Source: Chloroflexota bacterium (lineage in GTDB: Bacteria; Chloroflexota; Dehalococcoidia; Lucifugimonadales; UBA3495). Taken from it: DNA of 47,166 bases. A program made the position numbers and the translations under genes. The notes beneath the pieces were generated by a model. That model was not told the origin of the DNA. It saw nothing but the letters and a program-made list of their open reading frames with translations, and made no database searches. The stretch lies in contig JAPPCX010000091.1 of NCBI GenBank assembly GCA_028875655.1, positions 1 to 47,166 on the forward strand. Direction: 5' to 3'. Each line of letters starts with the position of its first letter. Position 1 is the first letter of the stretch. This document shows, piece after piece, positions 40,181 to 47,166 of this stretch.

Positions 40181-41032
40181 TTACTGCACGATGTTCGGCG
40201 TTACCTCGGCGGGGATGCCCGTGGCTTCCATTTCGCGGCCGCGCTGCTCCACCCGCTGGACGGCTGACGCCAGCACGTCATCGTCCAGGTCGGCGGCGAC
40301 GCCGGGGTAGCCGGCCCGCTCGATCATGGCCTTGAGTTTGCCCGTCTTGAACTGGTCCAGGCACCAGCCCAGCGGATCGGGAACCAGCGTCTTGTCCCAG
40401 AAAATCCGGTGGTTCTTGTTGCGGGGGCCGTAGTGGTAGTGGGGCTCGTCGCGGAAACAATCGAACGCCAACAGCTCGGTTTCCTCGGTGAACACCCGTC
40501 CGGTGTTGCCGGCCAGGTCGCTCAGCACGTGGATGGCCAGCCCGCCGTCGCCCGAAGCCTGGCGGCGCATCTCCAGCCCGAAGCGGATGTTGCCGGCCTC
40601 GATGATGTCGGTGCCCCGGTTGTGCTTGACGGTGTTACGGTCGGCGGCGAACTTGACCCGCGCGGTGCTGTCCACCTCGTCCAGGGCCGTGTTCACGGCA
40701 TCCATGTCCAGCCCGGCGGCGGCGTCTGAGTAGCCGGCGGCCTCCAGCATGGCGCCCAGGTTGCTGCGCATGGTGCGAACCGACCAGCCGATGGGGTTGC
40801 CGTCGGTGGTCTGGTCCATGCGGTACTGGATGTTCTTGCCGTCGGGAGCATACACGTAGCTCTTTTCGATGTCGAAGCAGTTGAAGCGCAGCGCCGTCTC
40901 GTCGCCAACCTGAACCAGGATCACGACGCCCTGGTCGGAGTGGTCCTGGATATTGCCGTCCCACAGCTCGTGCTGGACGATGAATCCTACGTTGCCGGCG
41001 TCAAAACTGACTCGTCCTCGTGGTGTCGCCAT
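40181..41032 (-). CDS. Hypothetical protein with internal duplication
   Basis: The 283-residue protein is built of two similar halves: NVGFIVQHELWDG, ETALRFNCFDIEKSYVYAPDGKN, NPIGWSVRTMRSNLGAMLEAAGYSDAAAGLD; and NIRFGLEMRRQ, LLAFDCFRDEPHYHYGPRNKN, DPLGWCLDQFKTGKLKAMIERAGYPGVAADLD. The common elements are FxCF, then (V/H)YxP, then GW and AGYxxxAxxLD. GGAGG lies 9 bases before the ATG. No enzyme family is recognised; aromatic-rich PHYHYG suggests binding of a small ligand. Confidence 0.6.
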   Translation of the reverse strand: MATPRGRVSFDAGNVGFIVQHELWDGNIQDHSDQGVVILVQVGDETALRFNCFDIEKSYVYAPDGKNIQYRMDQTTDGNPIGWSVRTMRSNLGAMLEAAGYSDAAAGLDMDAVNTALDEVDSTARVKFAADRNTVKHNRGTDIIEAGNIRFGLEMRRQASGDGGLAIHVLSDLAGNTGRVFTEETELLAFDCFRDEPHYHYGPRNKNHRIFWDKTLVPDPLGWCLDQFKTGKLKAMIERAGYPGVAADLDDDVLASAVQRVEQRGREMEATGIPAEVTPNIVQ

Positions 41033-41117
41033 TTCCAATTACCTCCAGTTTGGGTGATCGATATTATTAGCCGGAATATAGACATACTGGCGGCAAGGTG
41101 TCAAACGGCGGCAAGCC

Positions 41118-42110
41118 TCACTCGCGCCACTGCTCCGCGCGCTGCATGAACACCGTCGGATCGGCCCGCCATTCGGCGTAGCCGATGCGCCGGTGGTCGG
41201 TGAGAAAATCGATGCGCTCGTTGAGCAGGGCCAGCAGCTCGGTATCGCCGGCGGCTACGGTGAAACCGCCGTACTCCACCGCGGCGTCCAGCGCCGTAAC
41301 CGCGAATATGCCGCCGGATTCCTGCGAGGCGTCGGTGTTGCCGATTTCGCCCCTGGCCAGCGCGTCGATGTCGCCGTTGGCCAGGGACTCCAGCAGTTCT
41401 CGCTCGCCCAATGCGTCGCCCAGGTAAACCACCTGGGGCTTTGAGTCGTCGGGCGGGTAGAGGTGGCGCCGGCCCTCCAGCAGAGGGGACGCCATGGCGG
41501 CGGTGATAGTGTATTCCGCGCTGCCGTCGGCGATGATCTCGCCGGCGCCGGTTTCAATCCGAGTTCCGGAGACCAGAACACCATCGCTGTCGGCCAGGCC
41601 GGTCAGTTGCAGCAGACGAGCCTCTCCGGTAGTGCCGATCAGCGCGCCCACCCGCACGCCGGAGGTCAGGTCGACATAGTTCGCCAGCCGAGCGGCGTCT
41701 TCGGCCCGCACCAGCAGGGATTGCCGGAAAGTGATGTGACCGCCGGTAAAAGCAACTTTCGTATCTCCCGCGTCATCGCGGGTTCGAGAGTCCAGGATGG
41801 TAATGCCGCCGCCCACGATGTCGTAGTCGTCGCCGGCGGACCGGAGCCAGATGCCGGGCCATTCAGCAATGGCGCGTCGGTTGAAAGACAGGCCGTCGTC
41901 CATGGCTTCCAGTGCGGTCAGCAAGTCGGCTTCGTAGCCCAGGTGGGTGTTGAACCCGGGCGAGTCGGGAGATTCGTCGGCGCTGTGGCTTACCGGCGGA
42001 AAGTAGGCGTAGAAGCCCATGTTCAGCGTCCGCGGGTCTCCGGTACAGGCGGCCAGCAGAACGGCGGCCAGGAACAGCGCGGCGATTCTGATGAATGCGA
42101 ACATGATCAT
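41118..42110 (-). CDS. Lipoprotein amino-acid-type solute-binding protein
   Basis: The 330-residue protein has a signal with lipobox LLAAC (Cys22) and an SBP_bac_3-like fold: LNMGFYAYFPPVS, LGYEADLLTALEAMD, YDIVGGGITILDSRTRDD, KVAFTGGHITFRQSLLV and RVGALIGTTGEARLL. It would bind an amino acid or organic acid outside the membrane. No permease genes are adjacent. A family A repeat abuts the start codon, so its promoter may be within or beyond the repeat. Confidence 0.78.
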   Translation of the reverse strand: MIMFAFIRIAALFLAAVLLAACTGDPRTLNMGFYAYFPPVSHSADESPDSPGFNTHLGYEADLLTALEAMDDGLSFNRRAIAEWPGIWLRSAGDDYDIVGGGITILDSRTRDDAGDTKVAFTGGHITFRQSLLVRAEDAARLANYVDLTSGVRVGALIGTTGEARLLQLTGLADSDGVLVSGTRIETGAGEIIADGSAEYTITAAMASPLLEGRRHLYPPDDSKPQVVYLGDALGERELLESLANGDIDALARGEIGNTDASQESGGIFAVTALDAAVEYGGFTVAAGDTELLALLNERIDFLTDHRRIGYAEWRADPTVFMQRAEQWRE

Positions 42111-42141
42111 GCTGGATTCCCGCTTTCACGGGAATGACGAG
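42111..42141. repeat. Repeat family A copy
   Basis: GCTGGATTCCCGC-TTTC-ACGGGAATGACGAG, with one arm mismatch. It sits immediately before the start of the binding-protein gene. Confidence 0.7.
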
Positions 42142-42156
42142 TCAAGGCAATGAGCA

Positions 42157-42654
42157 TCACACGCCCAGCGACTCTCGGATGGTTCGCAGCTGGTTCAGGT
42201 GTTCGCCCCAGTGCCGTTCCAGGCCGTCGATGAACGCCTGGGCCGTGCGGGTCTCGTGGATGTCGCGGTGAGGCAGGTGGGCCATGGCCGTCTTGTCCGC
42301 AAAGTCAGCGTCGGACGCGGCGGCGATGGCGTCCTCGGCGGTTTGCAGGATGGTCAGCGGGCCGGCCAGGGCCTCGTCGATGTCGGCGGCCATGCGCTCC
42401 GGCGTCATGTTGTTGGCGTCGGGCAGAATGGTTACCTCATCCCTGGTTCCACCCAATACTCCGGCGATGACGCCGCCGATGCCGCCCTCCGGCGTGTCCA
42501 CCAGGTGATACAGGACCTCGCGGGCACTCCATTGGTCAAGGGCTCGGTTCTCACCGTCCTTCCAGTCCAGGCAGTAGTCCATGCCTTCCAGCAGGGCGGT
42601 CAGCTCAGCGCGGATGCGGCGGACGGTGGCGAGGTTTTCGTCGCGGGTGGGCAT
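42157..42654 (-). CDS. DinB-like four-helix protein
   Basis: The 165-residue protein has LATVRRIRAELTALLEGMDYCLDWKD, WSAREVLYHLVDTPEGG (a His ligand), PHRDIHETRTAQAFIDGLERHWGEHLNQL. Metal His are likely in YHL and HWGEH, as in DinB/mycothiol S-transferase folds. It probably carries a metal with a thiol substrate. It ends a minus-strand group with the membrane protein and the HEPN-like pair. Confidence 0.7.
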   Translation of the reverse strand: MPTRDENLATVRRIRAELTALLEGMDYCLDWKDGENRALDQWSAREVLYHLVDTPEGGIGGVIAGVLGGTRDEVTILPDANNMTPERMAADIDEALAGPLTILQTAEDAIAAASDADFADKTAMAHLPHRDIHETRTAQAFIDGLERHWGEHLNQLRTIRESLGV

Positions 42655-42677
42655 TTGTTGAAACTCCTGTAATGTAC

Positions 42678-42706
42678 GAGATTGCCGCGCTACGCTCGCA
42701 ATGACA
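42678..42706. repeat. Partial repeat family B
   Basis: GAGATTGCCGCGCTACGCTCGCAATGACA matches the right end of the element at 4614-4699. Confidence 0.6.
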
Positions 42707-42708
42707 AT

Positions 42709-43383
42709 TCAGGGTGTATCAGGTTGCGGGGACTTTAGCAGGCCGGCGGTCAGCCAGACGCCGCTGACGATCAGCCAGAGCAGGAAGGCGATGCCGGAAA
42801 CGCGGTGCATCACGGTGGCGGCGTCAACCCAGATGAACAGCATGGCGACGCCGATGACCACGTCGGCCACCGCGCTGATCTTGAGCAAGCCACCGATTCG
42901 CCACTGCACCGGCCCCAGGGCGATGAGGCCCAATCCGGCCAGCGTGAAACCGACCTTGCCGGCGATCCAGCGCACGGCGTCCGCCGGTTCAACCCAGCCG
43001 GGCGCGCTCCATGTCATCAACGTCGCGGCGCCGTTCGCCGCCTGGGGTATGCCGCCGGCCAGGGCGAGCATCGCCGCGCCGGAAATGGCGGTGGCTACGC
43101 CGGAGAGTACCAGCAAGGCGGCAGCCAGGCCCATGGCCTGCGGCTGGCCGACTCTTATTGCCATCCACAGAAACGCGGCCGCCGCCAGCAGGGCGAGGCC
43201 GGATAGAACGCGGGCCGCGCCGGCGATGACGTATTGGCTGGTGTCCAGAATGATGGGAAGCGGGATGGGGCTGCCATCCAGCGGTTCCATGCTGCTGTTG
43301 AGCCGAGTCATCACCGACACTGCCGTAGCGATGGCAGTTAGGAGAAGCAGCAGGCCGGATATGCGGATGGTGGACATGCTCAT
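42709..43383 (-). CDS. Six-helix membrane protein, unknown
   Basis: Starting at the ATG overlapping the upstream stop (ATGA), the 224-residue protein has six predicted helices: about 8-25, 50-75, 83-110, 137-158, 165-187 and 190-214. Short polar loops and no charged pocket are seen. Nothing identifies a family. Coupled translation with the HEPN-like gene suggests a shared function. Confidence 0.6.
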   Translation of the reverse strand: MSMSTIRISGLLLLLTAIATAVSVMTRLNSSMEPLDGSPIPLPIILDTSQYVIAGAARVLSGLALLAAAAFLWMAIRVGQPQAMGLAAALLVLSGVATAISGAAMLALAGGIPQAANGAATLMTWSAPGWVEPADAVRWIAGKVGFTLAGLGLIALGPVQWRIGGLLKISAVADVVIGVAMLFIWVDAATVMHRVSGIAFLLWLIVSGVWLTAGLLKSPQPDTP

Positions 43384-43733
43384 GCGGACAGGGGCAGCAG
43401 GCGGTTGATGAGGCCGCGTGTGGTGGCGGCAGCGGCTTGAAAACAATCGTCGGTCAAGTCGTTGAGATAGAAATGGACGTGCAACCTTTGGGACGTGCCG
43501 AAAGCGTCGGTGATGTCAGGGTCGTCCAATTCTGTGGCTAACCTGCGCATTACATGCCGGCGGTGTTGGTGCTCCCGGTAATTTTCTTGTCGTCGCACGG
43601 CGATGGCGATAATTACCTGAGTGAGAGCGCCGTACAGCATCTCGGCGCCGGCCATGTTGCTGCCAGCGTCGAAAAGCTCATTTGCCAGAGCAATAAAGAC
43701 TTCGGATTGATGGATACGCTCCTCGGCAGTCAT
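43380..43733 (-). CDS. HEPN-like helical protein, partner B
   Basis: The 117-residue all-helical protein reads MTAEERIHQSEVFIALANELF, then DAGSNMAGAEMLYGALTQVIIAIAVRRQENYREHQHRRHVMRRLATEL and ends FQAAAATTRGLINRLL. The arrangement of a helical ALxxxxxxAxxxY core resembles HEPN proteins. It overlaps the preceding HEPN-like gene by 4 bases and the membrane gene by 4. HRRHVMRRL could be an Rx4-6H-like element but that is weak. Confidence 0.55.
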   Translation of the reverse strand: MTAEERIHQSEVFIALANELFDAGSNMAGAEMLYGALTQVIIAIAVRRQENYREHQHRRHVMRRLATELDDPDITDAFGTSQRLHVHFYLNDLTDDCFQAAAATTRGLINRLLPLSA

Positions 43734-44098
43734 TTGACGTCTCGCACTGAGAAGCCCAGCATACGGTCGATAAAACTGGTGGAGATGTCCCAGTCCTCTT
43801 CGATTTCGTACTCTTGCTGAACCAATCCCTTGCCGTTAGTGCGTAGCAACTCTGCGGAGCCCAACGCTGCCATCCAACCAAAGTTGTTTTCGGATTCCTT
43901 GGCCAGCTGCCGGCCGGCGGCGTAAGTTTCCTCGAACGTCGTACAGGGCCAGCCGCGCTCCTTGGCGACGCACTTGATGGCGTGGGCTGTTGCCTCCCAG
44001 ATGCGCTTGCAGAACAGCTCGTGGTCGCGCTGGGCCATGGCCTGGTCGGCCAGCCATACCTTGTTGCGGACTTCCTGTATCTGCTCCGGCGTCAGCAT
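43730..44098 (-). CDS. HEPN/PaREP1-like protein, partner A
   Basis: The 122-residue protein contains VRNKVWLADQAMAQRDHELFCKRIWEATAHAIKCVAKERGWP, the same helical block as the protein between aprB and aprA, then a different C-terminus (FGWMAALGSAELLRTNGKGLV). It starts at 44098 after the MFS gene's stop (57 bases). It leads an overlapping chain with partner B and a membrane protein. Confidence 0.6.
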   Translation of the reverse strand: MLTPEQIQEVRNKVWLADQAMAQRDHELFCKRIWEATAHAIKCVAKERGWPCTTFEETYAAGRQLAKESENNFGWMAALGSAELLRTNGKGLVQQEYEIEEDWDISTSFIDRMLGFSVRDVK

Positions 44099-44154
44099 TT
44101 GCGGGCCTCCGTATCCGGCGGGTCTGCAACCATTATAGCGGTTGCATGGCGCGG

Positions 44155-45492
44155 TTATGCTGAGGCGGCAGCGGGTTCCGGCCTGCGGCGGTCGCCGGGG
44201 ATCATGAGCGACGCGAGCAGGCCGACGAAGTAGATGCCGGCGGCGATGAAGAAGCCGTACTGCCAGTCCAGCCATTCGATGGGGCCGAAAATGAACACGG
44301 CAGCCACCGCGCCGAACAGGACGTTGTTGCCCCACATCAGGCCCAGGAAGCTGGATTCCAGACGGTAGCGCGCCGCCACGTCCGCCGCTGCCGCCGACGT
44401 GAGGTTGATGACCGTGAAGTGCTGCAATCCGTACAGCGCGACGCATATCGTGATCCACGGGGTGTATTGCTGACCTCCCAGCGGAATCGCCATCGTGAGC
44501 ACGGTGGTGAACGCCATCAGGAACACGATGAGGGACTTGCGCCCTACCTTGTCCGACAGCGCGCCGATGAGCGGCGCCGTTACCATGGCCGGGCCGACCA
44601 TCAATGCCAGGTGCGCCGCCGCCTGGAACGAGTTGACTCCCAGCGCCTGCGTCATGTACAGCGGCACCAGGAACAGCAGCGACCCGTCGGCCATGCCGCG
44701 CACCGCCGACACCGCGAAGATGGCCCACAATCCCGTGCCGCGAAACGCCACCCGGGTGCTGTCCCACTGGTGGCGCATCCGCTGCACGATATTGATGTTC
44801 AGGGGCGGCGCGTTGCCGGCGTGGCGGAGCAGTCCGTAGATGATGAACGCCGAGACGATCATCACCGGCGCGCTGACGGCCAGCCACATCCGCCATCCTA
44901 TCGGCTCCCATCCCAACTTCCAGCCCACGGTCAGGCCATCGGATGCCTCCCATTGCAGCGCCCCCAGCAGCAGGATGCCGGCGGCCATGGGGCCTAACAC
45001 GTCGCCGATGCTGCCGGTGGAGCGGTGCATGGATATGAACAGTGCGCGCCGGTTGGGGAACCGCTGCGCCAGCAATCCCAACGCCGGCGGATGCCACAGC
45101 GCAGCCCCCGATGACGCGCAGGCCAGCGCGAACAGCAGCAGGGCGAAGGACGGCGACACCGCCATCAGCAGCAGGCCAATGCCCGACAGGAACGCGCTGA
45201 TGGACAGCACCCACGCCACGCGGTGATGAAACAGGTCCGACAGGAATCCGCCGGTTACGCTGGTGAGGCCGCCGCAGGCCGACCGCACGGCGACGATAAT
45301 GCCCACCTGCAACGCGCTCAGCCCCATGTCGGCGGCGATGAAGGTGGTCAGCAGCGGGATGGCGTTGGAGAAGAAGTGCTCGAAGGCGTGGGCGCCGATG
45401 ATGGTGGAGGCCATCACCCGGTTGCCGGTGCGACGTCCCTGACTCAACGGAGCGTTTGGCGCAGTCTGCGGCGGGGCGGATATTTGTGCCAT
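44155..45492 (-). CDS. MFS transporter, paralog 1
   Basis: The 445-residue protein has about 12 TM helices with GAHAFEHFFSNAIPLLTTFIA, ALWHPPALGLLAQRFPNRRALFISMHRSTGSIGDVLGPM, and the MFS loop GALSDKVGRKS. The motif R-G-x-A-L-F-I-S-M-H-R-S-T-G-S-I-G-D is shared with paralog 2. Substrate unknown; fosmidomycin-resistance-like exporters have a similar pattern. A later Met (residue 27) is an alternative start. Confidence 0.85.
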   Translation of the reverse strand: MAQISAPPQTAPNAPLSQGRRTGNRVMASTIIGAHAFEHFFSNAIPLLTTFIAADMGLSALQVGIIVAVRSACGGLTSVTGGFLSDLFHHRVAWVLSISAFLSGIGLLLMAVSPSFALLLFALACASSGAALWHPPALGLLAQRFPNRRALFISMHRSTGSIGDVLGPMAAGILLLGALQWEASDGLTVGWKLGWEPIGWRMWLAVSAPVMIVSAFIIYGLLRHAGNAPPLNINIVQRMRHQWDSTRVAFRGTGLWAIFAVSAVRGMADGSLLFLVPLYMTQALGVNSFQAAAHLALMVGPAMVTAPLIGALSDKVGRKSLIVFLMAFTTVLTMAIPLGGQQYTPWITICVALYGLQHFTVINLTSAAAADVAARYRLESSFLGLMWGNNVLFGAVAAVFIFGPIEWLDWQYGFFIAAGIYFVGLLASLMIPGDRRRPEPAAASA

Positions 45493-45513
45493 CTGAGGGG
45501 TCAGTGCGCAAGG

Positions 45514-45542
45514 GTAGGGGCGGGTTTCAAACCCGCCCCTAC
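45514..45542. repeat. Repeat family C copy, perfect 14-bp arms
   Basis: GTAGGGGCGGGTTT-C-AAACCCGCCCCTAC lies between the two MFS genes. It is perfect and likely acts as a hairpin between them. Confidence 0.8.
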
Positions 45543-45572
45543 GGGTGTTGACAACGTGCGGGATTCAGGCGA

Positions 45573-46946
45573 TCAGGCGGCTACCGGAACAGCCTCGGGC
45601 TCGCGGGGCTTGCCCGGGATCAGCAGCGATACCAGCAGTCCAACGAAGTAGATGCCGGCGGCGATGTAGAAGCCGTACTGCCAGTCGAACCATTCCACCG
45701 GGCCGAAGATCATCACGGCGGCGACGGCGCCGAACAGCGTGTTGTTGCCCCACATCAGGCCGAGGAAGCTGGACTCCAGCCGGCGGCCGGCGGCGATGTC
45801 GGCCGCGGCGGCCTGGGTCAGGTTGTTCACCGAGAAGTTCATCAGGCCGTAAATCGCCACGAACAGGGTGATCCAGAAGGTGTACACCTGGTGCGACTGG
45901 CCGGCCCAGATGATGCCCAGGGTCAGCAGCGTGGTGGCCGCCATGATGAAGATGATGAGCGGACGGCGGCCGATCTTATCGGAAAGCGCGCCGATCATGG
46001 GGCCGGCCAGAATGCCGGGGCCGACCATGAGGGCGACGTGGGCCGAGGCTAGGAAGGTGTTGGCGCCTAGCGCCTGGGTCAGGTACAGGGGAATCAGGAA
46101 GACCAGCGAGCGGTCGGCCATGCCGCGCACCGCCGACACCGTGAAGATGGCCCACATTCCGGTGCCCCGGAAGGCGTCTTTCATTCCCGCCCAGTTGGTG
46201 CGGATGCGCGCTCTCACGTCAACTCCGACGGGACGCTCGCCGCCGGCGTTGCGCAGCAGGATGAAGATCAGCACGGTGGAGATGAACATGATGGGGGTGC
46301 TGACGCCCAGCACCCACCGCCAGCTGATGGCCGGCCAGGGCAACTGCCAGCAGAAGGGCAGCGCCCCGCAACCCTGGGTCACGATGTCCTCCGCCTCGCC
46401 GGCGCTCCAGGCCAAGGCTCCCAGCACCAGCGCGCCGGCGACCATCGGGCCCAGCACGTCGCCGATGCTGCCGGTGGAGCGGTGCATGGATATGAATAGT
46501 CCGCGCCGGGCCGGGAAGCGTCTTGCCAGCAGGCCCAACGCCGGCGGGTGCCACAACGCGCTGCCCATGGAACCCAGGGCCAGGGCGCAGATTATCAACC
46601 CGAAGGTGGGCGCGATGGACATGAGCAGATAGCCCATGCCGATCATGAAGGTGCTGATGGACAGCACCCAGGCGACGCGGTGGTGGAACAGGTCCACCAG
46701 GATGCCGCCGGAAACGCTGGTCAGGCCGCCGAAGATGGACCGCACCACGACAATCATCCCAACCTGCAGGGCGCCGAGGCCCAGGTCGATGGCGATTACG
46801 GTCGCCAGCAGCGGGATGCTGTGCGCGTAGAGATGCTCAAAGGCGTGGGCGCCGATGAGGGTGGTGGCCATCACAGAGCCCTTGGTGCGCGGCTCCACGT
46901 CCTGTGCTTGTGGTTGGGAAGGACTGATGCCGGCTGCACTTGCCAT
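45573..46946 (-). CDS. MFS transporter, paralog 2
   Basis: This 457-residue protein shares the marks of paralog 1: GAHAFEHLYAHSIPLLATVIA, ALWHPPALGLLARRFPARRG, SMHRSTGSIGDVLGPM, GALSDKIGRRP and the C-terminal SSFLGLMWGNNTLFGAVAAV. Its loop between helices 5-6 has an extra Cys-containing segment (VTQGCGALPFCWQ) lacking in paralog 1. Tandem duplication is the likely origin. GGGAG lies close upstream of the ATG. Confidence 0.85.
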   Translation of the reverse strand: MASAAGISPSQPQAQDVEPRTKGSVMATTLIGAHAFEHLYAHSIPLLATVIAIDLGLGALQVGMIVVVRSIFGGLTSVSGGILVDLFHHRVAWVLSISTFMIGMGYLLMSIAPTFGLIICALALGSMGSALWHPPALGLLARRFPARRGLFISMHRSTGSIGDVLGPMVAGALVLGALAWSAGEAEDIVTQGCGALPFCWQLPWPAISWRWVLGVSTPIMFISTVLIFILLRNAGGERPVGVDVRARIRTNWAGMKDAFRGTGMWAIFTVSAVRGMADRSLVFLIPLYLTQALGANTFLASAHVALMVGPGILAGPMIGALSDKIGRRPLIIFIMAATTLLTLGIIWAGQSHQVYTFWITLFVAIYGLMNFSVNNLTQAAAADIAAGRRLESSFLGLMWGNNTLFGAVAAVMIFGPVEWFDWQYGFYIAAGIYFVGLLVSLLIPGKPREPEAVPVAA

Positions 46947-47166
46947 CGGATTGCTCCCTATGCGCTACCTGGGCGGAATGGGGCGCATTATACACGCCAC
47001 GCGGCGCAATGGAATCCGGGTTTTTGCATGGATGGACAGGATGGATGGGATTTTAGTTGGTCGGAGAGTGATGTTTCGATGGGCTAGCTCCTTTGGGGTT
47101 TTCTGGGTTCCCTTCAATTTCGCTTCGATGGTGGCCTGCAAGCGGAAAGGCCGATGAATTTCTCCT
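46947..47166. other. Window-edge spacer
   Basis: Upstream of the second MFS gene I see no coding frame with family features; it probably carries that gene's promoter. Confidence 0.4.

Noticed and set aside
1-47166. tRNA, rRNA or transposase genes
   Set aside because: Looked for T-loop sequences, rRNA cores and DDE or Tyr recombinase motifs and found none that hold up.

Overview
The window is high-GC, densely coded DNA of 47 kb with no rRNA, tRNA, CRISPR array or transposase that I can see. The gene content fits an uncultured Chloroflexota of the SAR202/Dehalococcoidia kind. It has a dissimilatory-type aprBA pair, many enzymes for organic-compound turnover (FMN luciferase-like oxidoreductase, GMC oxidoreductase, acyl-CoA dehydrogenase, hydantoinase and amidohydrolases, epoxide-hydrolase-like hydrolase), two Uma2 proteins and several small toxin-antitoxin pairs. 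This taxonomic assignment is inference from gene content only.

Layout. 1-6 kb: a vapBC toxin-antitoxin pair cut by the window edge, a MoxR-like AAA+ ATPase, a Uma2 nuclease, then on the minus strand hicB-hicA followed by a small gene that is open only if an in-frame TGA is read through. A 6-bp hairpin with a GGUC tetraloop sits 23 nt after that TGA, so it looks like a selenoprotein gene with a bacterial SECIS. Next come yqeK, a HIT protein with an altered triad, and an acyl-CoA dehydrogenase carrying an in-frame palindromic repeat. 6-17 kb: a GlcG/HbpS-type protein, a polysaccharide-deacetylase-family hydrolase, the housekeeping cluster obg-nadD-pyrE-xth, then ygfZ and erpA, an orphan branched-chain amino-acid-type binding protein with an unknown P-loop-like partner, a luciferase-like oxidoreductase and an alpha/beta hydrolase. 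17.5-27 kb: family-5 uracil-DNA glycosylase, GMC oxidoreductase, a retropepsin-like module, a trans-sulfuration enzyme, a Uma2 protein with a heptad-repeat tail, hydantoinase, a membrane-anchored PQQ-type propeller, brnTA and an amidohydrolase. 27-34.5 kb: TfoX-N and DinB-like proteins, then aprB, a HEPN/PaREP1-like gene and aprA in one minus-strand run, and an RND transporter without partner genes.

34.6-37.3 kb is the most accessory part. It holds structured leader DNA, a type II restriction-modification pair (small amino-methyltransferase plus Eco29kI-type GIY-YIG nuclease), a LexA-box promoter with no intact gene behind it, and a 618-bp unit bracketed by two 47-bp copies of the lepA start region. 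lepA follows. 39-47 kb holds a second retropepsin-like protein, hypothetical proteins, a lipoprotein binding protein, a DinB-like protein, an overlapping HEPN-like pair with a membrane protein, and two tandem paralogous MFS transporters.

Three short dispersed palindromic repeat families occur mostly between genes, but one copy lies inside the acyl-CoA dehydrogenase reading frame. The strongest candidate for something undescribed is the selenoprotein-like gene at 2653-2982, which ordinary gene calling would cut to a 65-residue fragment or miss.
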